DNA from: Hydractinia symbiolongicarpus
Lineage: Eukaryota; Cnidaria; Hydrozoa; Anthoathecata; Hydractiniidae
Length of the DNA: 64,000 bases
Assembly (NCBI RefSeq): GCF_029227915.1
Contig: NC_079875.1
Coordinates: 8,739,001-8,803,000, forward strand
Reading direction: 5' to 3'
Shown one piece after another: positions 31,860 to 41,578 of this stretch (position 1 is the first letter of the stretch; every line of letters begins with the position of its first letter). Made by a program: the position numbers and the translations under genes. The notes beneath the pieces were generated by a model. The model was not told the DNA's origin, ran no database searches, and was given only the letters and a program-made list of their open reading frames with translations.

Positions 31860-33401
31860 ATGTTCGTCAGTGTATACTTAGTATTATTGTCACGTTTCAC
31901 GTGGTGTTCATACATCAATATGGCGAACACAGACCCTCGTGTTTCGCCTGCTGAAACCTTTCAGGTATATGTTTTGAGAAACATAGATTATTTTATACAA
32001 AACTTGAGTGATGCTAATGCAGGCAAATCCACAAAAGAGTTGTTAGATTACACCGCATTTCGCATGGAAAAATTTATATCTGTTGCACCGCAAGGTAGTT
32101 TACTGGGATATACAGACTTGTCGTTGATTGAGTTGGTGATATCGGCACTGGATAATGTCGAACAGTTTCTGGATGCATGTGATAATAATGATGACCATCT
32201 TCCGCCCAAAGTTTTCACAGGATCTTCTGGAAGACCACCGTACGCAATTCGAAAAGCCTGGTTGGAACAATGCTTAGAATCAGGATTCAGACAGAAAGAC
32301 ACAGCCGCTAAGTTGGGAGTCAGTGAAAAAACAGTTTCCAGACGTATACAAGAATTCAAAATACGCCTTGAATTCCCGCGATTTTCTGAAATAACAGATG
32401 AAGCGCTACATATAATTGTAACAGAGTTAGTGTCAAACTTTCCCAACGCAGGGATAAGAACAATGAAGGGTCATTTATTAGCTCGTAACATTAGGGTAAC
32501 TTGGAGTCGCGTTCGTAATGCTCTTTGGTGTGTTGACCCACAAGGAATTGTCAATCGTTCGCTACATAGTCCAATTACCCAGCGCCGTATATACAGCGTA
32601 CCTGGTTCATTAGCGCTATGGCACTTAGATGGAAACCACAAGTTAATTCGTTGGGGATTTATAGTTCATGGTTGCATAGACGGATATTCCAGGAAGATCA
32701 TGTATTTGAAATGTCATATAAACAACAAAGCAGAGACAGTGCTTAACATATTCCGTGACGCTGTGCAATCATTCGGTCTTCCATCTAGAGTAAGAGGCGA
32801 CCAAGTTGTGGAAAACTATGATGTTGCAAGGTTCATGTTCTGGCACCCGGCGCGTGGACCCGGAAGCAGCAGTTATATTGCTGGAAAATCTTGCCACAAT
32901 CAACGAATAGAAAGATTGTGGAGAGATGTTTTTACCCTGTCACTGTCATATTATTATTGCGTTTTCTGGTATTTAGAAGACAGTAATTTGTTAGACATAT
33001 CGAATGGTCTTCACTTGTACGTAGTAAAAATTGTGTTTGTACATCTGATAAATGTAGATTTACAAAGATTTAAGGATGGTTGGGATTGCCACCCAATTCG
33101 AACTGCTTCTATTCGCACTCCAAATCAGCTATGGCTACTTGGTAAAATCGACTACCAACCAGGCAATGGGGATTTCGACGTAGATAACTCATACGGGGTT
33201 GATTTTGATGGACCTGTAACGTTACCAAGTGGAACTGGGGTGGAAATACCAGACATACAAGAGTTTCTTAATGAAGAAGAGAAGAACACCTTATTACGTG
33301 AAATTGACATTTATAAGAATTCAGACAGCTTTGGTGTTGATATCTATGTTGAAGTGCTAGCCTATGTTCAGACATTGATCAACCAAAGAGGACAAAGTTA
33401 A
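31860..33401 (+). CDS. IS3EU-like DDE transposase
   Basis: A single open frame of 513 codons. The second ATG (31920, '[10 protein letters not shown]', good context) may be the real start, as the first 20 residues are hydrophobic and untypical. A helix-turn-helix lies at residues 140-166 ('[20 protein letters not shown]'). The integrase-like core has '[17 protein letters not shown]' (D257), '[14 protein letters not shown]' (D314) and '[14 protein letters not shown]' (E351), a DD36E layout. Related fish and cnidarian proteins usually have 'SDKGGEN' where this has 'GDQVVEN', so glycines are lost but the acidic residue is kept. It would cut and join the element ends. The frame has no stop, so recent activity is possible. 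Confidence 0.85.
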   Translation: MFVSVYLVLLSRFTWCSYINMANTDPRVSPAETFQVYVLRNIDYFIQNLSDANAGKSTKELLDYTAFRMEKFISVAPQGSLLGYTDLSLIELVISALDNVEQFLDACDNNDDHLPPKVFTGSSGRPPYAIRKAWLEQCLESGFRQKDTAAKLGVSEKTVSRRIQEFKIRLEFPRFSEITDEALHIIVTELVSNFPNAGIRTMKGHLLARNIRVTWSRVRNALWCVDPQGIVNRSLHSPITQRRIYSVPGSLALWHLDGNHKLIRWGFIVHGCIDGYSRKIMYLKCHINNKAETVLNIFRDAVQSFGLPSRVRGDQVVENYDVARFMFWHPARGPGSSSYIAGKSCHNQRIERLWRDVFTLSLSYYYCVFWYLEDSNLLDISNGLHLYVVKIVFVHLINVDLQRFKDGWDCHPIRTASIRTPNQLWLLGKIDYQPGNGDFDVDNSYGVDFDGPVTLPSGTGVEIPDIQEFLNEEEKNTLLREIDIYKNSDSFGVDIYVEVLAYVQTLINQRGQS

Positions 33402-33931
33402 AAATTTCAATCTTCGTCACACGGAAAAAATATAAAAAAGACATTTGTTTCAAGCTTATAATGCATAACATAACGTAAAAAATTACCATTTCATAAAATA
33501 TATATCCACCTACATGGAAATGATGTTATTTCTGCGCGTTAATAACTCTTTTGCTTCTAAGAACTCACAAGGAAACTGTATGCTCTTTTTGAAGGTGATA
33601 AAACGCTGTCTTGATGAATTTTTTAATAATTTCTCTCATTGAATGTTTATTTATGCAAAATTTCAAAAAGCAACATAAATTGTACCTGAAGGTAAGAAAT
33701 TATTGTGGGAAGAACATTCTGCAGCCTGAGTATACATGTAATTTGTGTAATAAGTTTTGTAGATGAGGAACTTTAAAAGCAACTTTTGAAATAATTTCTT
33801 CCCACAAAAATTTCTTAAGGTATAAGAAGTAAAATATAAAAGTCACTTCAAATAACAAAACAGTCAGCAACTAAAACCAATGTCAAATCTATTTATTGTC
33901 ACTAAAACCTACACCTTCAATAGCAATGGCT

Positions 33932-35676
33932 TTCTCAGAGTGTTCTCCAAATTTCTGTTGAGTTGTGTGTACAGTTGGCAGGCACAGTATATTGAAATTC
34001 ATTTCCTGGTGACTTAGAACTGGTAGCACAATCTGAAGAACGTTGCTTCATACTAACTGTCTTTGTACATTCAATGTCTGGTGATACTACACGTAGCACA
34101 GAGTCGACTGCTTCCTCTATTGTTTTATTTTTGGCTTCCTCCTGGAGAACAGAAAATTTTTCATCTGGGAATATGCTCATCAATTTAAGAAGAATTGCTT
34201 GGTCACGATGGACATGATCATTTCCATGACCTATTGAAGATAAAAAACATATTTCAAGGATCTCCTGAAATGTCTACTTCTATTATGAAATGTCTATTCT
34301 TTTATAAATAAAAAGAAGAATCAATAACACGAATGAAAATACATAGATGTTTCGCTTGTTTCCTCTTTATGGGGGTGGTTTTGTCATGATTAACAGAGGC
34401 AAAAGAAAACAATACACAACACTAACTAACCTGCAATATCAGAATCAGCATTGCTAGTACTTGATATCCCAGCCACATCCTCTGACATACATTGTTCTTT
34501 ATGGTTTTCAAATTCTGTTAAAGGCACAATTACGCCACAATGTGAGCACTTGCATTCTGCAATATTACAGGGTTCTGTTGACAAATCATTGATGGTAACT
34601 GGCGTGACATCAATATCAGTGTTCAGTGGGATAATGTAAACACATGATGACCGAACTTCTCCTTTTAAATATTGAACGTCATAGCCAACTGTAGGACATA
34701 CAATTTGCATAATTTTCGAAGCCCACAACCACCTGAGTCAGCTTTAGCAAATAGAAACGCTCCGTCTTGACACTTCAACCTATACATATACAATGCAAGA
34801 ATTATTGATATTTTGAGGGTTTGAATTCTTCTATAATTTTTCAGCAAATAAAATATGTTTACGTAGCTAGCTATGTTCATATTTAGTCTTAATTTTTCTA
34901 GCATAGTAAGAGCCTTTTTAGCTATTCTTATCCAACCCTTTTCTTAGCCAATTGTTTGTTATGCTCAGCAGTTTATTACTTTTTCGTAATTTCGTTTTCT
35001 TTTTTAAAATGTCCCTTCATTTTATTTTATCTTCCTTGCATGCCACCACTTATTGATTATTATGGGATCCCCTGCACAAAATATGTAAAACTTACCTTGG
35101 AAAATAACCTTCCAATGTTTCCTGAATGTGTTGATGATCACCATATTTGTTTTTAAAAACAATTTTCTTTTTTCCAAGCCCTGCCATACGCAGAGTACCA
35201 AGCTCTGTTTATGTAAGAGTGTATTCATCATTCCTTTTACTCAGACATATAAAGTCGTGTGTCCAAGTTTGTGGAAATCTCAACGGTCGGCTCTTTGTAT
35301 ACGGTACATAGTTTCGTGCACTTCTTGATGATGTGTTCCCAGAAGTTCTATTAACATTAGGCATGTATGTTTGCAATACTCTTCCAGAATTTGGGTTTGC
35401 TCTGTTTGGAAAGGCCTTCAAAAAATCCTGCCCTGCTGAGTGGGCCCAATCTTTTGCTCCATTTTCCGTGTTTATATTACTAGTAGGCGAGGAAGAATCG
35501 TTCGTTTTTTCCTGGGATCTTAATTGTTCCTGCTCTCTTGCTCTCTGCAGTAATGCAAGAGAGTCTTCAATGAAATCTAAGCAACTTGCGTTTTGGTTTG
35601 TTGTGGCCTTTCCCGCTTCCGCCATTTTACTAAGTTTAAACAAAGGTGGAGGTTTAGGAGAGCACGTACAAACCAC
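33932..35676 (-). CDS. Second IS3EU gene (G2E3-like), spliced
   Basis: Exon-like pieces run right to left. The first, at 35209-35676, contains 'MAEAGKATTNQNASCLDFIE' and 'TWTHDFICLSK'. The second, at about 34426-34780, contains 'VYIIPLNTDIDV' and a C-x2-C...H-x4-C knuckle 'CSHCGVIVPLTEFENHKEQC', ending at a GTTAGT donor. The third, at 33932-34236, starts after 'cttcaatag' and reads 'DQAILLKLMSIFPDE', like a CUE or similar ubiquitin-binding helix. I recall zebrafish elements in which the same transposase pairs with a G2E3-like gene carrying a HECT domain; here the HECT part is absent. A shift near 34715 may disable the second exon. Exon borders are approximate. Confidence 0.45.
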
Positions 35677-35964
35677 AGACCAGAATACGTAGTAGGCTGT
35701 GAAGTCAGATTATCAAGACTGACCTTGGCTGAAAGTTACACGTGACTTTGACAGTCAAAGAATTCTATTGATAGTTTAAGTTGACGACTTTATAATTCTT
35801 CGAAATGTCTTAAAAGCAGTCTAGATTTGTTATCTCAACTTCCAATTTGACGACTGATTATATGGGAATAGACATTTTAATTTGATGAATCGAATGTCAA
35901 TTGGACAAATTGACTTATCAATTTGACATATTGAATTTGTCCGCCATCTAACCCCATAGAGGTC

Positions 35965-36130
35965 GTTACACCCAAAGACAAGATAAAAGCAAACCCCCTT
36001 GCTAAGCTTCTTATAAGTTACCAGAGAAGAGTGAGCTGAACTCTTTACCCTCTGGGTATTAACGGTAAACTGGCTTGTATGAACCAGCTGGGGTAATACA
36101 AAACCGGTTGGATTTACATTTTCCTTCCCC
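35965..36130 (+). repeat. Insertion-site repeat, right part
   Basis: Continuation of the repeat split by the IS3EU-like element. 'cccaaagacaagataaaagc', 'ccccttgctaagcttctta' and 'accagctggggtaatac' match, with changes, 63085-63225. It lies immediately 3' of a USP fragment at both sites, so the repeat and the USP sequence were duplicated together. Confidence 0.7.
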
Positions 36131-36205
36131 ATGACCCTGGTAGTACAGGTTTAAAGCAACAGCGAAGGTATTTTAAAAAGACGAAAAAAAACAAACAAAA
36201 AAAAA

Positions 36206-36739
36206 CTAGCAGCGGGTATAAAAGAAAACATATAATGTAGTGCTGTTGAGCGTTCTTGGATCAACTTTGCTTATTGCCTTATCATTGCAGAGGGACCAAG
36301 AGTTTGTGCTCCGATCTTTGATATGGGCCCAATAGTGGCCTGCATTCAATATTCCAGAGTGATTTATCACAGCTACCAAAGCATACTTTTGAGTAAAAGA
36401 TGTGTCCGAGTCACTAGATATCGGGATATTTAGATAAGGATTAGAAGAGGAAAAACTTTCAACAAATTTATTGTCGTTAACCAGATGTTCTCCATCTCTT
36501 GCAAACCTTTTCAGGTGCAAGATTAAAATTTCGCTATTCCTCGTAATCCTTGTTTCCATATTGCTCTCTTGGTGCAGGGAACATTGCGGACAAATCCATT
36601 TATTTTCATTCTCCAGATTTTCAGAATCTAAAAATATACTAACTGACAATTGTACGCTGGAAGACGGGGACAGTGTTTGGATGTCCTGATTTTCAACAGT
36701 AACTCTGTGTGAAAAATCCAAAATGTGCGCACGCCCCAA
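36206..36739 (-). pseudogene. Ubiquitin-specific protease (USP) C-terminal fragment
   Basis: 177 codons covering the second half of a USP (UCH family) domain: a zinc-binding CxxC pair in 'KWICPQCSLHQES', 'ILILHLKRFARDG', the histidine box 'VAVINHSGILNAGHYWAHIK', and the end 'NSTTLYVFFYTRC'. The N-terminal half with the catalytic Cys box is not visible in the 500 bp upstream, so this is either the last exon of a gene or a truncated copy. Its ordered His region looks functional, unlike the 63-kb copy. USPs remove ubiquitin from proteins. Confidence 0.6.
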
Positions 36740-37303
36740 ATTAGTTCACTCGAAAATTGATCCATGATAGGTGAATCCGTTGTCAACAAATGCACGAATA
36801 CACCTAATTACAAGTTAGATTACAAGTTGACTAGTCCGAGTTTTTTCCAGCTCACAAGACCTACGAATTGATTAAAAAACTTTCTCCGAAAATGAAAAGT
36901 GGACGCAATTAGATTTTTGGTCGGATAACGAAAAAAAATATTGTTGGACTCGTTTCATAAACACATTACAGGCAAATCATTGCCAGAAAGGCTGACTGTC
37001 TTAGCTTAGTTACAAATAATTGAAAACTCAAAAAAGAAGATGGAGCAATTTAAAGGATTGGGTACGGAATTATGAACGAAAAACTGTGCCAGCTTAACCT
37101 TAAAGTTTTGACACTTGGTTTGTTTTTAAATAGCTGTAGATTATTTTGAGTTGCTTTTTTGTTTGAATACGGTGTATTTGTTTAGGAATTATAAACGAAA
37201 AACTGTGCCACCATAAGCTAAATTTCGATTTAGTTCGTTTTGGAATAGTTGTGGATAGCTTTTTTGTTGCTTTTTTGTTTGTGAATATGTGGGTTACTCG
37301 TTA
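36740..37303. other. Non-coding stretch before pogo-like element
   Basis: Contains two near copies of 'ggaattatgaacgaaaaactgtgcca' (37068 and 37180), about 110 bp apart, but no gene. Confidence 0.5.
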
Positions 37304-37692
37304 TACTTTAAAGGAAGAAATTTTCGCGGAAGAAATTTTCGCGATTTTTTGGAATTTATTTTCGCGAATAGCCTCTCCTAAGATTTTTCGCGGGAATATA
37401 TTTTCGCGAATGAACACTTTCGAAATTTTTCGCGAATGGCCTATTTTTAAAATATTTCGCGAGAATAAACTTTCGCGAACGAAGACATTTTTGATTTTTT
37501 TATACGTACCTAATTTATAAAAAACGTGTTTTTTATACAAAAAGCAGTTATATAAATGACAGCTGATTTGAGAATGTAAGTTTTTCTTTCGTTTGCACTT
37601 TTTCAAAACACAAAATAAACTATATATAAACAAGTTTTACAGGGTAAAGCTTTTCGTATTAACGAGTAACAAAAATATTTGTTCTAACAGTG

Positions 37693-38541
37693 TCATTGTT
37701 CATCTTCCATGCTTTCAAAAGCGTCAAAAGCAGATCTTTCCCACACAAAATCACAATCCTCATCTTCGTCGTCTTCACCGCTATCGTCATTTTCGTCGTC
37801 GTCGGCTCTTTCAGAGTATCCAATCTGCTTTTCTTCCAAGGTCAAACCACAAACCGATTGAAGCTGCTGGTTCTCCACTGGACTGCTTTCACATAACGGG
37901 TCGATCTCTTGAAATGGGTCGATTGGAGGGAGATTCTTGCTACCCAGCTGAATCGCATCAGTAATTCCCGCTGCTCTCCATCCACTTTCAATGATACTTT
38001 TTCCTTTGCTGGTAGTCATCTCATCATAAAAGTCGACAACCCATTGAGCATGTAGGGGTTTAAGAGTAGTTAAACGCAGATTAACATCTACTTCATCAAT
38101 TTTGACCACATCATTAAGCTGCTTTAAAATTTGATCAGCGTACCAGGTGCTGAATTTATTTCTCAAGAAGCGCTTTGCATGTCCATTGACAGTTAAATCT
38201 AATGGTTGATAAAACTTGGTCATATTTGCTGGTACATTGACGACACATATGTGGTTTTCCTTGATCTTATTGAGGACTTCGCTCGTCATTTGGCCAGTAA
38301 ATACATCCATGATAAGCAATCCTTTTTGATCAGGAGGTAGCTTGAGTGTTGCTCGTTCTTCTTTTAGGTAGGGCGAAATGATTTCTTCAATTATTTTGAT
38401 TGACTCTGTCGTGTTAGAGTAGTGAGTGGGGTTTGCACTCAAACTGAAGCCGTCTGGAAACTTGAAGCGAGGTAGACTCTGTTCCGTCTTTCCCCCGTAG
38501 ATCAGCTGGATAGGCAAAAACTTATTTGTAAACGTTATTCC
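37693..38541 (-). pseudogene. DDE_1 (pogo/Tigger) transposase, C-terminal part
   Basis: The frame reads 'ITFTNKFLPIQLIYGGKTEQ', 'GLLIMDVFTGQMT' (second catalytic Asp), 'VVNVPANMTKFYQPLDLTVN' (QPLD, third Asp) and 'HAKRFLRNKFSTWYADQIL'. It ends in an acidic tail with runs of D/E and a final 'SAFDAFESMEDEQ'. The usual N-terminal helix-turn-helix/CENP-B-type DNA-binding domains and the first catalytic Asp are missing, and an in-frame stop lies just upstream (about 38563). The open part begins with TTG, not ATG. So this copy is an internal deletion and could move only with help. About 275 of an expected 500-600 residues remain. Confidence 0.8.
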
Positions 38542-38653
38542 AAATGTATCAGAATCAGTCTAGACGGTTTCGAATTTAGCAGACACCTCTTTTAGACAAA
38601 ATCGAACGACAAATCATCTTTGTCATCACTTATGTGTACAACTTTCTTGCATC

Positions 38654-39268
38654 ATGTCTTCGACAGAAAAGATTTTAAAATTTTCTTCAGCTGTAAGAGG
38701 TTTCCATTATTATCAGAGATTATGGTTCCCAAGAGAAGAAGAAACACTTAATTGCTATTATGAACAAGACAACGCATTTGATCTGTTTGCTATAAAAACC
38801 GAACAGTGCGATTCTGGAACAACAGTGGGACACTTACCCAGAGAAATTTCTAGGATAACAAAGTTTATTCTAGACAGGGGTGCAAGGATTACGGCTACTC
38901 TAACGTCAACAAATTATCGTCGATCTCCATTGGTTCAAGGAGGATTGGAAATCGCATGTGAAGTCACTGTGAGAATGCTAGCTACAATAAAAAACCACAT
39001 GATTTTGGATCGTTATAAAGAATTGCTGAATGATTATTATATCGAACCAAAAGATGAAGAAATTCTTGGAAACTTTCTAGCACTTTCAACTACTAATGCT
39101 TCTCCACCAGAAAAAGAAACTGCTCCGAAAAGAAAGAAGAAAAAAACCACAACAAACGTCAATGAGAATATCCCGGACATAAGGGTTATGTTCCGTCGCC
39201 AACAAAAAAATCACAACAAACAAAACAGGGACGACGCCAAAGCCGAAACAGTAATTGTAATAGATTAA
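38654..39268 (+). CDS. HIRAN-domain protein carried by pogo-like element
   Basis: 204 codons, ATG start. Residues about 13-120 fit the HIRAN fold: 'FHYYQRLWFPREEE', 'DNAFDLFAIKTE', 'TVGHLPREISRITKFIL', 'LEIACEVTVRM'. The C-terminal third is a Lys/Arg-rich tail ('KRKKKKTTTN'), probably nuclear localisation or DNA contact, ending 'VMFRRQQKNHNKQ' and an acidic/hydrophobic tip. HIRAN domains in HLTF/Rad5 bind DNA 3' ends; here it stands alone. It sits inside the TIRs, head-to-head with the transposase, so it is cargo or an accessory transposition protein. The frame is intact although the transposase is not. Confidence 0.75.
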   Translation: MSSTEKILKFSSAVRGFHYYQRLWFPREEETLNCYYEQDNAFDLFAIKTEQCDSGTTVGHLPREISRITKFILDRGARITATLTSTNYRRSPLVQGGLEIACEVTVRMLATIKNHMILDRYKELLNDYYIEPKDEEILGNFLALSTTNASPPEKETAPKRKKKKTTTNVNENIPDIRVMFRRQQKNHNKQNRDDAKAETVIVID

Positions 39269-39600
39269 ACAAAACAAAAAGAAAATTTTTAAAAGATATC
39301 GAAAAACTGTTTACGTTATTACTTCCTAATGCTTTCATTTTTTAGAGTGAGAAGTGCCATAAATAAAACCTTGCACATTTTTCTCAAACTTTTCCCCAAT
39401 AAGGTATTTGTTATGTTGCAAAAAAATTTTTTTCGCGGGAATTTATTTTCGCGAATCAAGCATACTTAAAAATTTCGCGGGAATTTATTTTCGCGAACGA
39501 CCCCTTTTGATTTTTTTCGCGGGACTTTATTTTCGCGATTTTGGCCTAAATTCGCGAAATCGCGAAAATTTCTTCCGCGAAAATTTCTTCCTTTAAAGTA

Positions 39601-41556
39601 TGCGAAAACTTTGCGTCAATTTATTGAGGTTTTTTTTTTTTGGTTTGCTTTCTAGCAAAAATGTGTAAAACAGGATAACTCAAAAGCGTATTGACTTTTC
39701 AAATAAAGGAAATGCACCTGTTGTAATTTGAGTAGTTGAGCTAAAAAATAAAACCTTATCAGCGAAGGATACTAGTTTATTCAGAAATTCACATGGAAAT
39801 CCACCCGAGAGCCACTTGGTCCAGGTAGACCACAAAGGTACAATTCCGTTCTTGCTTTTCATCCCATTCTTTTATATTTTGCTGCAGTTATTGTCTTTAA
39901 ACATTTCAAATTGTCAAAATTACCTTTTTTTATTAACATAAACGAAAATTTTCAAAAGGGAAAAATTGAAAACTATTTTTGCTACAAGTGACTTCTTAAA
40001 CTAAGTATAGAAGTATTTTTTTATCAAATGTTCGTTAACTTTTATATTATGTAAGTTCTCTAGATTGCTCCCTTGCACAGATGGAGTATTACAGTTTAAA
40101 ACAAACTTCAGGGTCTTTCTTTTGGCAGTGGTTGATTAAAATAAACTAGAGCATTCAATCCAATAAATTTAAAATGCTCAAAATATAGAAATGTAAGAAC
40201 AATTTCAAGCTAAACATGTCAAAAACAGCTCAAGGTAAAGCCAAAGATATAAAAAAGTGTACATCAAGCTTTGCTACAGTACATACAAAATATTCAAGGT
40301 ATACTTATATAAGACTAAAGCAAATTTTAAACTTTCTAACCTTCCAGGTGTCGCACCGCTCATCCTGTTTCAATAAAAATTATCAATCCAATTCCATGTC
40401 AACTTAAAACTGTTCATGTGTTGGTATTTTGTGTATAGCTATTTAATCTTTGTATAGCTCGATTTAGCTATCACTGATTAAAAATGGATCTTTTAAGACA
40501 ATTTATCCAAAACATAACAAGACGTATGATATACGTAAACAACCTCGTAAATGAAGTTTACGAAAAGCTGTCTAACAGATTGTGATTTCTGTTACGAAGT
40601 TAGACACGACATATTTTGCTATTCAGATAGGCAATAATTAGGCTGTTCAGTCACGTGACAATTCTTGCCGTCAAAAAAAATCTCGGCGCGGCGGAAATTG
40701 AGAACTTCAAAATTTTTAAAGGTGAGCGTATGGGTACCTTAGCATTTGGGTACTTTTCTTGCACTAAACCAATTTAGGCCGGTTTATGTTGGGTACCTAT
40801 GCAAAGGTAGATGATTTTCTGAGGTAAACAAAGATGAAAATCCCGGTTTCTGTATGAGGAAGTAAAAAAATCAGGTAAATAAAAACTTCATATTTTGAGA
40901 AAAAGTACTAGATTTAAACTATTTTTTGATTTTCACTCAGGGAAACACTCTTCAATGACACTTTTGTAAGTTTGTATAAGAGTTTTTACAACAACGCAAT
41001 GTTTTAGCAAAGAAAACAAAGTTTTTTTTCTTTATCCTTTTTTTTTTTTTTTTTGTGGGCGCCCCTTTTTGTCTCCATTTCTAGAATATACTAAATAAAG
41101 TTTGAAAGCTAGTTAGTTATAGTTATTTAGTTGGTTAGTTAGTTAGTTAGTCAATAAAAGCTAAACCATGTGCCAAGTACAGGTGTTTATTTTGTTGATT
41201 TTAGCCAACAGTTAAGAAGTTAATGCTCAGATATAATTTTACACTCAAAATTGAGCATTGTAAAATTATGTTAAATACAGTCTAGCTAGCTAGCTAGGTT
41301 GTTATGACTTGCTCTAATACAACTTTTTATCCTTTCTTACATTGTGTTTTGAAGGAAGAAAAATCCTAGCCAGAAAAGCACGCACATTTAATGCTAGCTA
41401 GCTAACACTAGCAAAGTTCAGTATGATACAGACTTGTGTCTGGCCACCATGGCCTAAATATATGGTTACGATATGCAGGTATCGTTTATTTATACAGTAA
41501 CAATTCATATTAAAGTTTTTTCTTACTCTGTTATGCAAAGTGCTTTTATTTTATTT
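39601..41556. other. Non-coding stretch
   Basis: No gene is supported. It has AT-rich tracts, a T-run at 41037-41054, a (TTAG)n microsatellite at about 41110-41150, and repeated 'agctagctagc' words at 41284-41405. The end (41550-41558, 'ttatttcag') looks like a 3' splice site just before the 852-codon ORF. Confidence 0.5.
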
Positions 41557-41578
41557 CAGTGTGATCAAGTAAGTTATA

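Larger units (their letters stand above)
31290..35958 (+). mobile_element. IS3EU-like DNA transposon, complete, 4669 bp
   Basis: Both ends carry long inverted repeats starting TATGGGGTTAGATRGCGGAC and continuing through 'AAATTCAATATGTCAAATTG'. The element is flanked by a perfect 6-bp duplication GAGGTC (31284-31289 and 35959-35964). Many subterminal 'tatcaatttgacat' words lie at both ends. It encodes an rve-fold DDE transposase on + and a spliced second gene on -, convergent. A 6-bp duplication and this transposase type fit the IS3EU superfamily as I recall it. Removing the element and one GAGGTC gives a continuous match to the uninterrupted repeat at 63 kb, so the insertion is well defined. 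Confidence 0.85.
37306..39598 (+). mobile_element. pogo/Tigger-like DNA transposon, 2293 bp
   Basis: Ends are inverted repeats identical over about 42 bp, beginning CTTTAAAGGAAGAAATTTTC and followed by a second 'ggaagaaattttcgcg'. TA occurs at both borders (37304-37305, 39599-39600). Inside each TIR lie several 'ttcgcgggaatttattttcg'-type repeats (37365-37480, 39430-39540), strongly CpG-rich against the AT-rich background. It carries a DDE_1 transposase fragment on - and a HIRAN gene on +, transcribed divergently from about 38.6 kb. The TA target and DDE_1 protein place it in the Tc1/mariner-pogo group. Confidence 0.85.

Noticed and set aside
35333-35692. 119-codon + strand ORF inside the IS3EU-like element
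   Set aside because: It is antisense to the first exon of the - strand gene and has no domain.
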